From: Baffinella frigidus
Taxonomy: Eukaryota > Cryptophyceae > Cryptomonadales > Baffinellaceae
DNA length: 23,989 nucleotides
NCBI GenBank assembly: GCA_026770585.1
Contig: MU646305.1
Location: 92,750 to 116,738, forward strand
Direction of reading: 5' to 3'
Shown here: positions 8,304 to 15,864 of the stretch, in pieces
How the letters are laid out: each line of letters opens with the position of its first letter
Position numbering within the stretch: position 1 is the first letter of the stretch
Program-made: the position numbers and the translations under genes
The notes under the pieces: generated by a model
Database searches by the model: none
Told to the model about the DNA's origin: nothing
Seen by the model: the letters and a program-made list of their open reading frames with translations, nothing else

Positions 8304-8452
8304 TCAACCCTAGACCCTGACCTTAACCCCGAGAGCGCCTCCCCGCACACAACGTATGCAACGTTTGCGTAAACTGTTTGTTTTTTGTAAACGTAAACTT
8401 TTGTGTGTGTGTGTTTGTTTAGAACACGTGTTCTCGTTGGTGAGGTGCAGGC

Positions 8453-8619
8453 CATCCACACGAGGCTGTCCATGTGAACAGAATAAAAGTCGATTGTGGC
8501 GTTTTGTAGGGAGAGGCGCCCGCTTTTCGGGCGCCACGTGACCAAAAAAATATGAAAATTACTACACATACGCTTACAATTGATATTTATTCTGTTCGCA
8601 TGGATAGCCGCGTGTGGAT
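8453..8619. mobile_element. hairpin with 44-bp arms and half TACTACACA core
   Basis: The left arm is ATCCACACGAGGCTGTCCAT to AGAATAAAAGTCGATTGT; the right arm is the inverse, ending GCATGGATAGCCGCGTGTGGAT, with few mismatches. Inside is a small stem GGCGCCCG/CGGGCGCC and GAAAATTACTACACATACGC at 8552. The outer arms occur nowhere else in the window. Confidence 0.85.
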
Positions 8620-8661
8620 TGCAACTCTTCAACACCCAGGACTTTGTCATTTCATGAGTTA

Positions 8662-8823
8662 ATAGGGTAACGGCCTGAAAATGGGGTAGTTAGGCCTACG
8701 GCATTGCCTAGGACCTCCTACCGCAGGCCGAGACTTTTTGGTCCTAGGATCCCTCGGCCTACGGTAGGAGGTCCTAGGCAATGCCGTATGCCTAACTACC
8801 CCATTTTCAGACCGTTAGCCTAT
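8662..8823. mobile_element. GTTAGGCCTACGG hairpin, copy 3
   Basis: ATAGGGTAACGGCCTGAAAA then TGGGGTAGTTAGGCCTACGG, with its inverse ending CAGACCGTTAGCCTAT. The core, GACTTTTTGGTCCTAGGATCC, is nearly the same as in the copy at 18254-18414, which defines a subfamily. Confidence 0.92.
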
Positions 8824-8864
8824 AAGAGTCCAATAAATTTCGTCATGGCAACTGGTGCACCACC

Positions 8865-9101
8865 TCAGGTGAAGACTGCAGAAGACGACACCACCTCGAA
8901 AGTCAATTTCGACTATGAGAGTATCTCCAAAAGTGGCCGGTTCGTGGTACAACTGATAGAGCGCTTTGTCTTTGCAGGTAAATGCAGCAGAAGACGACGC
9001 AACGTCTTTCTATTGTATGTGTACCACGCAGCGGCCACATTTGGAGATGCCCAGTGCGATCTCGTAGTCGAAATTGACTTTCGAGGTTTGCCTTTTTGCA
9101 G
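8865..9101. mobile_element. TCGAAAGTCAATTTCGAC hairpin and 5' echoes of PDI exon 7
   Basis: The echo at 8865-8901 copies CAGGTGAAG-CTGCAGAAGAC of the next exon. A hairpin follows at 8896-9087: CCTCGAAAGTCAATTTCGAC to AAAGTGGCCGG-TCGTGGTACA, with the inverse at 9021-9087. In its loop is another TTTGCAGGTAAATGCAGCAG-AAGACGACGC echo (8971-9000). The half at 9640-9765 and an arm near 20092-20155 are relatives. Confidence 0.8.
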
Positions 9102-9182
9102 GTGAAGGCTGCAGAAGACGACGCGGCCTCGAAAGGCGCAGAGGGGCTCGTCGAAGTCACCCGCGCCACTTTCGACTCCCAG
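9102..9182 (+). CDS. PDI-like exon 7 of window (linker and start of a' domain)
   Basis: The exon is 81 nt if the acceptor is CCTTTTTGCAG (GTGAAG...). It encodes VKAAEDDAASKGAEGLVEVT, then RATFDSQ. This fits the short acidic linker and first strand of a PDI a' domain (xVKVVVGKxFDxxV). The 3' end is CAG followed by GCACGC, which would be a GC donor. An alternative acceptor, GGCTGCAG at 9114, would start the exon at 9115. Neither agrees in phase with the preferred end of the previous exon; the second agrees with one of that exon's echoes. Confidence 0.75.
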
Positions 9183-9357
9183 GCACGCTGCCCAACCCCC
9201 CACCCCCCCCACCCCCCCTCCCGGCCCCCCCGAAGGGGATGGTCCAAGTTACCCGCGCCACTGTTGACTCACAGGCACGCTGCCCACCCCCCCTCCCCCC
9301 CTCCCGCACCCCCCCAAGGGGCTGGTCGAAGTTACCCGCTCCACTTTCAACTCCCAG
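9183..9357 (+). repeat. two 3' echoes of PDI exon 7 in C-rich spacers
   Basis: Copies at 9233-9274 (KGMVQVTRATVDSQ) and 9316-9357 (KGLVEVTRSTFNSQ) each follow a C-rich spacer containing CACGCTGCCCA. The first keeps CAG|GCACGC; the second has lost it (CAG|ACGAGC). Both remain open and could be mistaken for exons. Confidence 0.88.
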
Positions 9358-9407
9358 ACGAGCGTCCAGCCTGACACGTCCCCCAAGGTCTAGTCCAGTC
9401 TCAGACT

Positions 9408-9558
9408 CCACCAACCCTCCCAGTTGGACCAAATCATCGATTTTTGACTCGAGAACTGCCCTTGCAGAGACCCCAGATCGGGGGTCCCTGCAAGGGTAAA
9501 TCAAGGGTAAATCTACAATATAAAATCGACGATTTGGTTCCATCGGGAGGGTTGGTGG
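9408..9558. mobile_element. CCACCAACCCTC hairpin element, copy 3
   Basis: The termini are CCACCAACCCTCCCAGTTGG and CGGGAGGGTTGGTGG. Near the centre is CCTTGCAGAGACCCC with its inverse, as in the 374-524 copy, but in the opposite orientation overall. The tail carries two AAGGGTAAATC units. Confidence 0.9.
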
Positions 9559-9639
9559 CTATTTGGCGAAGTGGTTTGGTGCGTCCTGGCTCTTTTCTGC
9601 TGCAAAGTTTGGGGGGAGTGGATACTGGGGGGGGCTGAG

Positions 9640-10340
9640 CAGGTAGCAGAAGACGACGCAACGTCTTTCTATTGTATGTGTACCACGTATCGGCCACATT
9701 CGGAGATGCCCAGTGCGATCTCGTAGTCGAAATTGACTTTCGAGGTTTGCCTTTTTGCAGGTGTAGGCTGCTGGGGGATGCATGCGAGAGGGATGCATGC
9801 GTGGAAAACCCCCAGCAAGTCGTTGACAAACCTCTGGACAGAAAATGCCGTTGGCACAGAAAATCCTGGACAGAGAATCGTGCACAAACCCCAGGAAGTG
9901 ACGGGGATCAAACAGGTTATGGTTGTAGAAAAAGAGCGGATACAGGGGGGTGCTGAGCAGTTTAGGCTGCTGGGGGATGCATGCGAGAGGGCTGCATGCG
10001 TGGACCAACCCCCAGCAAGTCGTTGACACACACACCTGGACAGAAAATGTGCATCACCCGTCACCCCGGGGGATGATGCGAGAGGGATGCATGCGTGGAA
10101 AATCCCCAACAAGTCGTTGACACACACCTGGTCTTAAAATGTCGTTGACGTTGTGCAATCGTGTACAAACCCCTGGAGAGAAAATGGTGGACAAATCCCT
10201 GGAGACAAAATCGTGGACAAACCTCTAGAGAGAAAATCGTTGAAAAATTCCTGGACAGAAAATCGTGGACAACCCCCAGAAAGTGACGGGGGTTGAACAG
10301 GTTATGGATGTCGAACCCCAGCAAGTGGTCGGCACACCCA
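9640..10340 (+). repeat. intron array: hairpin half, GGGGGATGCATGCG modules, 26-bp units
   Basis: It begins with a copy of the 8976-9100 hairpin half. Three modules around CTGGGGGATGCATGCGAGAG with CCCCAGCAAGTCGTTGAC (about 9767, 9967 and 10066) each form a small stem. A 26-bp degenerate tandem follows (10159-10279; ACAAACCCCTGGAGAGAAAA). 5' echoes of the next PDI exon lie at 9893-9927 and 10280-10313 (GAAGTGACGG...CAGGTTATGG). Confidence 0.8.
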
Positions 10341-10360
10341 TGCACAGCAAGTCGAGTTCA

Positions 10361-10495
10361 CCCGGGGAACCCTATTTTTCTTTCATTTGACGGCAATGAA
10401 AATTACTACACAAACGCTTGAATATTACTTATAAAAACGAACTGTGTAGTAATTTTCGTTGCCATGAAATAAAGGGGGGGGGGTGGTTTCCCCGG
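10361..10495. mobile_element. TACTACACA-core hairpin, copy with CCGGGGAAACC arms (degraded)
   Basis: The left arm CCCGGGGAACCCTATTTTTC leads to the core GGCAATGAAAATTACTACAC. The right arm ends GGTTTCCCCGG but carries a G run where the left has the A/T part. Arms and core are the same family as the cleaner copy at 14228-14366. Confidence 0.88.
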
Positions 10496-10560
10496 ATGGG
10501 AGTACACACCCCATGACAGCAAGTCGAGCACAATCCCGGGAAGTGACGGTGGTCGGACAG

Positions 10561-10614
10561 GTTATGGACGCGACGCACGATGTGGTCGTCCTTTTCTACT
10601 CTGCCCCTGCAAAG
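10561..10614 (+). CDS. PDI-like exon 8 of window (a' domain, strand before active site)
   Basis: The exon is 54 nt, phase 0 at both ends. The acceptor is GGTCGGACAG and the donor GCAAAG|GTGCCG. It encodes VMDATHDVVVLFYSAPAK. DVVVLFYSAP is the central strand of a thioredoxin fold running into the active-site turn (VLVEFYAPWCGHC in catalytic PDIs). Where WCGHC is expected, the chain reads PAK at the exon end and AT at the start of the next exon, so the catalytic cysteines are absent. Confidence 0.87.
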
Positions 10615-10686
10615 GTGCCGCGCCCCACAATCCCGATCGCTGATGTTACACTGCTACACTGCTTCACTTCACTGCACAGGTGGGCT

Positions 10687-11070
10687 GCGTCTCGCCCCTG
10701 CAAAGGTGCCGCGCCCCACAATTCCCTGTTGGTCGGCTCACTACCTCTTCACAAATACATTGTATGCCCCTGCAAAGTGCCGACCACCTCAACAGTCTCG
10801 CCCCTGCAAAGGTGCCGCGCCCTATAGTCCCGCACACCTCCCCGCAGCCTCTTTGCTAACTTGGATTTTGGCAAGTTGGTGAATATTTTTCGTGAGGTCA
10901 TCATGCCCACTCTGCCCCCCTGCGAAGGTGCCGCGCCCCACAATCCCGATCGGTACTGTTACACTGCTTCACTGCTACGCTGCTTCACTTCACTGCACAG
11001 GTGCTACACTTCACTGGTGACTCTCCCCACAGTCCCGACCACCTCAACCGTCTCGCCCGTGCAAAGGTGA
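10687..11070 (+). repeat. five 3' echoes of PDI exon 8
   Basis: Copies of GCCCCTGCAAAG|GTGCCGCGCC occur at about 10690, 10763 (donor base lost), 10799, 10915 (CCCCCCTGCGAAG) and 11051. They are interleaved with CACTGCTTCACTTCACTGCA repeats. All lie downstream of the exon and four retain a GT donor. Confidence 0.85.
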
Positions 11071-11229
11071 CCGTCGGGGTCTGGGGACGGTCCGGGAGCC
11101 CGTGGGCATGGCACAACGCAAGGCAGTCACCTCGGACAGTTGGCTTCGGCGTCCGCGTGACCGGTCACGCGGGCGTTCACGAGCCTGCCGGCGGGGCTGT
11201 TCCACGCGCCCCCACAATCACCTGTTGGT

Positions 11230-11306
11230 CGGCTCGCCACCTCTACGGCCTACCGGTAGGCGATACCGTAGGCTTAACTACCCGGTTTTCAGAACGTTAG
11301 CCTATG
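11230..11306. mobile_element. GTTAGGCCTACGG hairpin, right half only
   Basis: CTACGGCCTACCGGTAGGCG then CTTAACTACCCGGTTTTCAG and GTTAGCCTAT match the right arm of the family. The left half is missing. It immediately follows the dispersed 90-bp repeat (11112-11202). Confidence 0.75.
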
Positions 11307-11370
11307 AGAATGGCCAAGCATGGATACCCTCCCGACTGAGGCTTTCCGAGTGTGGGGGCAGGCCGTGTTC

Positions 11371-11522
11371 ATAGGCTAACGGACTAAAAATGGGGTAGTT
11401 AGGCCTACGGTATTGACTACGGTAGGCCGTAGGGGCCTAGGGGGGCTCCTACGAAAAACCCTACGGCCTACCGTAGGTAACACCGTAGGCCTAACTAGCC
11501 CAAATTTAGTCCGTTACCCTAT
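11371..11522. mobile_element. GTTAGGCCTACGG hairpin, copy 4
   Basis: ATAGGCTAACGGACTAAAAA then TGGGGTAGTTAGGCCTACGG, inverse ending AAATTTAGTCCGTTACCCTAT. The central part is CCTAGGGGGGCTCCTACG. Confidence 0.9.
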
Positions 11523-11658
11523 TCGGCGCCGCCGAGCGTTGCAACGGAGTATCGATTGCATAGAAGATGCGAATATACCCGCACGTGACTGTATATTATC
11601 TTGCTCCACACATCCGTTCAACTACAAAGGGTGGGCTGAACCGATCGCGTCGCAGGCC

Positions 11659-11823
11659 ATGTGGCCAGGGCCGAACTTGGGCTAGTAAGGCCTACGGTAT
11701 TACCTACGGTAGGCCGTCGGGTTTTCCGTAGGAGCCCCCCTAGGCCCCTACGGCCTACTGTGGTCAATACCGTAGGCCTAACCACCCCATTTTTAGTCCG
11801 TGACCCTATTAATGTGGCCAGGG
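11659..11823. mobile_element. GTTAGGCCTACGG hairpin, copy 5, flanked by direct repeats
   Basis: The hairpin (about 11671-11811) contains AAGGCCTACGGTATTACC and the inverse GGTCAATACCGTAGGCCTAA. It is bracketed by the perfect 12-bp direct repeat ATGTGGCCAGGG (11659-11670 and 11812-11823), the best target-site-duplication candidate in the window. The repeat lies in a 5' echo of the next PDI exon (CGCAGGCCATGTGGCC compared with CGCAGGACATGTGGCC). Confidence 0.88.
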
Positions 11824-11958
11824 TAGGCGTGTCGACGGTATTCTCACATCGGATCTACACACCCATGATGGCCAACCATGCATACCTTCCCGACTGATGC
11901 TGTGGGGAGAGATGCTGCGGAGGTGCGTCAACTTATGGGTGTCAACTTATGGCGGCAG

Positions 11959-12019
11959 GCGACGCAGGACATGTGGCCGTATTGGAAGAAGACGGTTGAG
12001 CGCTTCCGCCTCCTGGGAG
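11959..12019 (+). CDS. PDI-like exon 9 of window (a' domain, active-site helix)
   Basis: The exon is 61 nt. The acceptor is TGGCGGCAG and the donor GGAG|GTACTT. It encodes ATQDMWPYWKKTVERFRLLG. PYWKKTVERF matches the helix after the CGHC in PDIs (PxWxxLxxxF/Y). Joined to the previous exon it gives FYSAPAKATQDMWPYW, the same length as the canonical FYAPWCGHCKQLAPIW, so the missing cysteines are substitutions and not a missed exon. It ends in phase 1, matching the next exon. Confidence 0.83.
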
Positions 12020-12405
12020 GTACTTCTTCTGCCCCGATTGACTTTACAAGTGGTTTTACCGCGGCCGAACATTCTCTATTCGAACCGATCTGGCGTCCAA
12101 ATGCAGAGTGGAGGAGGGTGTTGATTTTTTTGAACCGTATCAGGATACAGTTGGCAACTTTCGAAAACCACTGCCGTGAGGGGAAATTGACTTTTGGCAA
12201 CACCTTCCAAGAATCTGGCGTGGTTCCTCTACCCATGTCTCAGTCTATTGGGGCTCACCACTTTTAGGAGCCCGGGCTCTTTCCGCTGCAAAGTTGCCGA
12301 TTTTTTTCTCGTGAACCCCGTGTTAACTTGAGAATAGTCTGTCAACCCAAGTGATGCAGCACTAGAACCTGTCCTCTCTCGCCCTGGGCCCCACGCGCGT
12401 CGCTC
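12020..12405 (+). other. open but unassigned intronic stretch
   Basis: The frame of the preceding exon stays open to a stop at about 12265, but nothing recognisable is encoded after the donor, and the stretch holds the recurring GAGGGGAAATTGACTTTTGGC phrase also seen near 6075. It is best treated as intron read-through. Confidence 0.55.
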
Positions 12406-12695
12406 TATTCACCCGAACCCCGAAACCCCAAACCCCAAACCCCAAACCCCAAACCCCAAACCCCAAACCCCAAACCCCAAACCNNNNNNNNNNAACCCAA
12501 AACCCAAAACCCAAAACCCAAAAACCGAAACCCAAAACCCAAAACCCAAAACCCAAAACCCAAAACCCAAAACCCAGAACCCAAAACCCAGAACCCCAAA
12601 CCCAAAACCCAAAACCCCAACCCCCAAACCCCACACCCCACACCCCACACCCCACACCCCACACCCCACACCCCAAACCCCAAACCTCAAACCCT
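12406..12695 (+). repeat. CCCCAAA/CCCAAAA/CCCCACA array with assembly gap
   Basis: Runs of CCCCAAA, then AACCCAAAACCC, then ACACCCCACACCCC, ending CAAACCCTAATCCAG at the next acceptor. Ten Ns at 12484-12493 mark an assembly gap, so the array length is unknown. Long spurious open frames on the minus strand come from this array. Confidence 0.95.
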
Positions 12696-12702
12696 AATCC
12701 AG

Positions 12703-12826
12703 CGGACACCCTGCGAGTCGCGCGGTACGACGTATCGCGGAACCAGCTTCCAGAATCGATCGAGCTCGAGAGCATCCCTGGCATCATCATCTTCCCTGCG
12801 AAAGACAAGGAGCCTCCGTACAAGAT
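12703..12826 (+). CDS. PDI-like exon 10 of window (a' domain, cis-Pro strand)
   Basis: The exon is 124 nt. The acceptor is CTAATCCAG and the donor AAGAT|GTACCC. It encodes DTLRVARYDVSRNQLPESIE, then LESIPGIIIFPAKDKEPPYK. This is a textbook thioredoxin-fold second half: VAxxDxTxNxLP, then the Ile-Pro loop facing the active site, then IxxFPAxxKxPxxY. Its two leading bases complete Ala with the preceding exon and its two trailing bases complete Met with the next. Confidence 0.92.
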
Positions 12827-12923
12827 GTACCCCCCCCCCCGAGAACCCTGCACATGAAGAGAGGGTCGCCATGTAAGACATGTTGTCCCTCGTTCATCTC
12901 TGACATTCTCTTCTCTTTCAAGT

Positions 12924-13086
12924 ACCACACGTCGGGCTACGAAGGGATTTTCGGGTTGCAAATGACCGAGTTCCCGTTACCTTATCCATAGGAACCCCCC
13001 TATGTCCCTACGGGTTGCCTACCGTAGGGTCGTATGTCTCATCGCGTATGGGTTATTCACGAACCCCTTCGTAGTCCGCTGTGTGG
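12924..13086. mobile_element. CCACACAGCGGGCTTCGAA hairpin, copy 1
   Basis: The arms are CCACACGTCGGGCTACGAAG and CCCCTTCGTAGTCCGCTGTGTGG. The core includes CCTTATCCATAGGAACCCCC and GCCTACCGTAGGGTCG. A second copy, with cleaner termini, is at 21106-21266 in the other gene. Confidence 0.9.
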
Positions 13087-13155
13087 AGATATGGGCTTCC
13101 CGCGTGAAGCCAGACAAGGGCGGGTGTCGTGAAGGCGAGGTGTAAGACAGGTTAT

Positions 13156-13402
13156 GGGCGTGTGGCGCGTGGCAGGTAGTTCATCGCGATCCATAATATA
13201 ATTAATCTCGGAACTGTCATTCTAAACGATTCTTGGTACAAATCCAGATATTTTAAAGCCCCAAAAGTACGAATGTTTTAAAACCCTGAAGGTTCTTGGT
13301 ACAAATCTTCGTTTAGAAGGACATTCCTGAGATTAATCATATTTGGTGCTGGGACTAAAGTGTGACGTATACCATGGGCTTGTGGCGCGTGGCAAACCCT
13401 CG
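13156..13402. mobile_element. AT-rich hairpin between direct repeats
   Basis: The arms AATATAATTAATCTCGGAAC then CATTCTAAACGA (about 13196-13230) pair with 13309-13346. The inside has two copies of TTCTTGGTACAAATC. It is bracketed by GGGCGTGTGGCGCGTGGCA (13156) and GGGCTTGTGGCGCGTGGCA (13376), direct repeats about 19 bp long. Confidence 0.75.
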
Positions 13403-13405
13403 TGG

Positions 13406-13507
13406 TATCCCTTAAGTGGCCATGCCGACAAATTGAGGGCCAAGAGGTCCTAGGCAGGTCCTAGGGCCCTACGGTAGGGCGTATGCGCCTACTGGCCACT
13501 TAAAGGC
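13406..13507. mobile_element. TATCCCTTAAGTGGCCA hairpin, copy 1
   Basis: The termini are TATCCCTTAAGTGGCCA and CTGGCCACTTAA. The inside is GGCCAAGAGGTCCTAGGCAG then GTCCTAGGGCCCTACGGTAG. It belongs to a five-member family (16966, 17144, 18983 and 19379). Confidence 0.85.
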
Positions 13508-13565
13508 TGTCCATAGGGGTTACCGGGTCCTTGCAGAACTTGCAGCTGAAGGCCTGACGCGGCAG

Positions 13566-13622
13566 GTACCACGGGAAGGCGAAAGTGCGTCCGATCATGT
13601 ACTGGGTGCAGCAGATGGCCAG
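13566..13622 (+). CDS. PDI-like exon 11 of window (end of a' domain)
   Basis: The exon is 57 nt. The acceptor is GACGCGGCAG and the donor GGCCAG|GTGCCT. It encodes YHGKAKVRPIMYWVQQMA. It matches the final strand and helix of PDI a' (YxGxRxxxxFxxFIxxxA). The leading G completes Met and the trailing AG completes Ser with the next exon. The opposite strand also looks protein-like (HLAICCTQYMIG), but the plus reading fits the gene, domain order and phase. Confidence 0.88.
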
Positions 13623-14154
13623 GTGCCTCACCACCCTCGAAACGCCTCAGTCGGGAGGGTATCCATGCTTGGCCATTCCGCTCGAGGCTGGAAGAGGGGG
13701 TATTTTAAATGTGGGGTTGTTAGATAGGAGTGTTGAGGCTCGTCCGATCATGTACTGGGTGCAGCAGATGGCCAGGTGCCTCTTCTTCTTCTTCTTCACT
13801 CTCGATACAGGTCCCAAATGAGGCCCTTGAGCCTTAAGTCGAGTGGTACAAAAGTCTATGAGCCTTACGAAACGGGCCCGCCTCAAAGACAAGAGCTTGA
13901 ACCTTGAGTGTGGGGCAGGTATGCGCGGCCGAACCCTTAGCGGGTTTTCTTTTTGCTTCGCGAGGCCCGCCTCAGAGACGTGAGCTAGGATGGCCAGGCG
14001 CCTCACCCCCCGACCTTCACCACCCAGCTCGCTCTCTGCCTGATCTCCAAAGGAGTGTTGAGGCTCTCCGCGCGAAGCTCTCTGATCGCCTCAAGACTCC
14101 TGGAGTCGCGAGTCGTAGCCCCCCTCACACCCACCCCCCTGCGTCGCCATGTTG

Positions 14155-14216
14155 GGTTCGACCCGTAATAAACAACGTAATAACTACTCGTAATAAGCAA
14201 CGTAATACTCGTCGCG
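14155..14216 (+). repeat. CGTAATAAACAACGTAATA tandem block
   Basis: The units CGTAATAAACAACGTAATAA and ACTCGTAATAAGCAACGTAA recur. A longer related block with the same leader (CACACCCACCCCCCTGCATC) is at 15150-15295, so the whole 130-bp piece appears duplicated. Confidence 0.8.
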
Positions 14217-14227
14217 AGTCGTAGCCT

Positions 14228-14366
14228 TATCCGGGGAAACCTATTTTTCTTTCATTTGATGGCAATGAAAATTACTACACAGATTTTTTTATATTACTAA
14301 TAAGAACAAATTGTGAAGTAATTTTCGTTGCCATCAAATGAAAGAAAAATAGGTTTCCCCGGATAA
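14228..14366. mobile_element. TACTACACA-core hairpin with CCGGGGAAACC arms (clean copy)
   Basis: About 52-bp nearly perfect arms: TTATCCGGGGAAACCTATTT then TTCTTTCATTTGATGGCAAT and the core GAAAATTACTACACA; the inverse ends AAATAGGTTTCCCCGGATAA. The loop is AT-rich (TTTTTTATATTACTAATAAG). Confidence 0.95.
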
Positions 14367-14675
14367 AGCCCCCGTAGCCACCACGCGCGCGCCACCGGAC
14401 GGAAAGAGGCATGTACCAATCCAGAAAGAGGCATTTACCAATCCAGAAAGAGGCATTTACCAATCCAGTTTGGCAAACTGGAATGAATACCTTCACGGGT
14501 TACTGAACGAGCTCGTGCAAATTCTTGTGGGTGTGGCCTATATATGATAGATGGACGGCTTATTTGGACGTGACGGTAGTAACTTTTTGTACCGGCTTGT
14601 ACCTTTTTGTACCGCCTTGTTACAGCCCGGTACTATCAAACCATTCCCGAAGTTAAAGGCCTCACGCCCTTGCCT

Positions 14676-14836
14676 GATCTCATCCGGACGAGTATTCATC
14701 ATGAATACGATTTCGGGGATCTCCGATTCGATTTTGGTGTATCTTGATGCTCTAAATGATGTCTAGATAGATGACTGTCTTATATACACCCCTTAAGATA
14801 CACCAAAATCGTATTCATTATGAATACTCGGCGGGA
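14676..14836. mobile_element. GATCTCATCCGGACGAGTATTC hairpin with ATTTTGGTGTATCTT core
   Basis: The outer arms are GATCTCATCCGGACGAGTAT then TCATCATGAATACGAT on the left, and ATACGATTTTG-type inverse ending GAATACTCGGCGGGATTAGATC on the right. The inner core pair is ATTTTGGTGTATCTT and AAGATACACCAAAAT. The left side has an extra segment, TTCGGGGATCTCCGATTCG. The same outer arms and extra segment enclose a different core at 16004-16161. Confidence 0.88.
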
Positions 14837-14881
14837 TTAGATCTACAAAGGAGTCTTGATGCACTCCGTTGAAGCCTCTCC

Positions 14882-15029
14882 GATCTCATCGGAAGACGGT
14901 TTTAATTCAAAAAAAATGATTCAGTGAAAATTACTACACGAATGCCTTAATATTACTAGTAAAACCCATCATGTGTAGTAAATTTCATTGCCAGAAAGTT
15001 TTGAATTAAAACCGTTTCCCTATGAGATC
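14882..15029. mobile_element. TACTACACA-core hairpin, GATCTCAT outer arms
   Basis: The outer arms are GATCTCATCGGAAGACGGTT then TTAATTCAAA, and TTTGAATTAAAACCGTTTCC then CTATGAGATC. The core is GTGAAAATTACTACACG with the inverse CATGTGTAGTAAATTTCATT. The tip resembles the arms at 1613-1762. Confidence 0.92.
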
Positions 15030-15317
15030 CCCGCAAGACTCCTTTGTAGCCCCCGCAGCCTCCCCAGCGCGCGCCATCCTCACTCTGAACACTGATGAGT
15101 TTATACCCCACCAAGGCCTGAGGCGGGCTCGTCCCGAGATGGTCCTCGTACTCACACCCACCCCCCTGCATCGCCGTGTTGCCTCAACTCGTAACAAACA
15201 ACGTAATAACAACTCGTAATAAATAACGTAATACTCGTATTAAACAACGCCAACAACGTTGGCTCAACCCGCAATAAACAACGTACTAAATGAACTCACG
15301 TTCCTCTCGGATGGCAG

Positions 15318-15387
15318 CGTGCCGATTGAGTTCCCCAACGACACGCCACACCTTGACGCCGAGCAGCGCGAGGCCTACATCGTCCAG
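15318..15387 (+). CDS. PDI-like exon 12 of window (after a' domain)
   Basis: The exon is 70 nt. The acceptor is GGATGGCAG and the donor GTCCAG|GTTACG. It encodes VPIEFPNDTPHLDAEQREAY then IVQ. The first residues continue the a' domain end (many PDIs have FIxxxAxxPxxxP here), and the rest starts a charged tail. The leading C completes Ser after a phase-2 junction, and it ends in phase 0. The frame is open further upstream, so the 5' boundary rests on phase and on loss of similarity. Confidence 0.78.
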
Positions 15388-15545
15388 GTTACGTCCCCCA
15401 GCGTGTTTCGTTACGCCCCCCAGCGCGTGTTGGTTACGACCCCCATTACGCCCCCCGTCTTGTCCTGTTTACGCCCCCCAGCTCGTGTTTGTTGGTTACG
15501 ACCCCCAGCTCGTGAGGGTTACGCCCCCCCGTGCCCGGCTCCGCA
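15388..15545 (+). repeat. GTTACGACCCCCAGCTCGTG degenerate tandem at donor
   Basis: Directly after the exon, units around GTTACGnCCCCCAGC(G/T)CGTG recur about six times, each starting with a copy of the donor-like GTTACG. This could be a small donor-side expansion. Confidence 0.75.
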
Positions 15546-15708
15546 GCAGCGTGGTAAGAAGCCCTTTTCTGACGATCCCAGGCCGCATGCCTGCAGCATG
15601 TGTGCACCATGCGTCTGCCCTGCTTCATTCCCGATATAGATCCCACCCAGAAGAGCACGTGACCTACGGTACATCGGGGTTCCCCACTACGTCGGCGTCC
15701 CCCACTTA

Positions 15709-15844
15709 ATCTCCATACAAGTATTAATTAATTGCTTTTGGCAACGAAAATTACTACACGATTTGCTCATAAAAGTAATAGTAAAGAGTGTGTGTAGTAA
15801 ATTTCGTTGCACCAAAAGCAATTAATTAATACTTTTGTGGAGAT
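15709..15844. mobile_element. TACTACACA-core hairpin with AATTAATTAATAC arms
   Basis: The arms are ATCTCCATACAAGTATTAAT then TAATTGCTTTTGGCAACG, inverse ending ATTAATACTTTTGTGGAGAT. The core is GAAAATTACTACACG with inverse GTGTGTAGTAAATTTCGTTG. The outer arms are otherwise unique in the window. Confidence 0.93.
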
Positions 15845-15864
15845 GACACTGAGGCACCTACCCA

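Larger units (their letters stand above)
5470..9101 (+). other. largest PDI intron (about 3.6 kb), repeat filled
   Basis: No convincing exon was found inside. It holds 3' echoes of the preceding exon, CCTACGGTAGG tandem units, at least seven hairpins, a 21-bp minisatellite, CTGCTG-rich degenerate repeats near 7780-8090 containing TGAATCAACGCGGCGTGGT, and 5' echoes of the next exon. A small linker exon that would repair the phase mismatch across this intron could be hidden here. Confidence 0.6.
13623..15317 (+). other. PDI intron with 3' echoes and three hairpins
   Basis: It holds 3' echoes of the preceding exon at 13741-13775 (with donor) and 13989-13997 (GT lost), copies of a CGAGGCCCGCCTC/GAGACGTGAGC segment, the hairpins at 14228, 14676 and 14882, and two blocks of CGTAATAA-type tandem repeats (14155-14216 and 15178-15295). 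No exon is recognised. Confidence 0.65.

Noticed and set aside
12020-12267. Continuation of the exon 9 frame to 12267 as coding sequence
   Set aside because: After the GGAG|GTACTT donor nothing PDI-like follows, whereas 12703 continues the domain in phase. The extra frame is read-through of intron.
12362-12961. 199-codon minus-strand frame rich in FGVWGLGF
   Set aside because: It is a translation of the CCCCAAA-type array and spans ten Ns; the plus strand holds the PDI exon at 12703-12826.
13500-13790. Minus-strand frame reading HLAICCTQYMIGRTFAFPWY, Cys-rich and protein-like
   Set aside because: The plus strand of the same bases encodes YHGKAKVRPIMYWVQQMA, which fits the PDI a' domain end, the exon order and both splice phases. 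The minus reading is its shadow.
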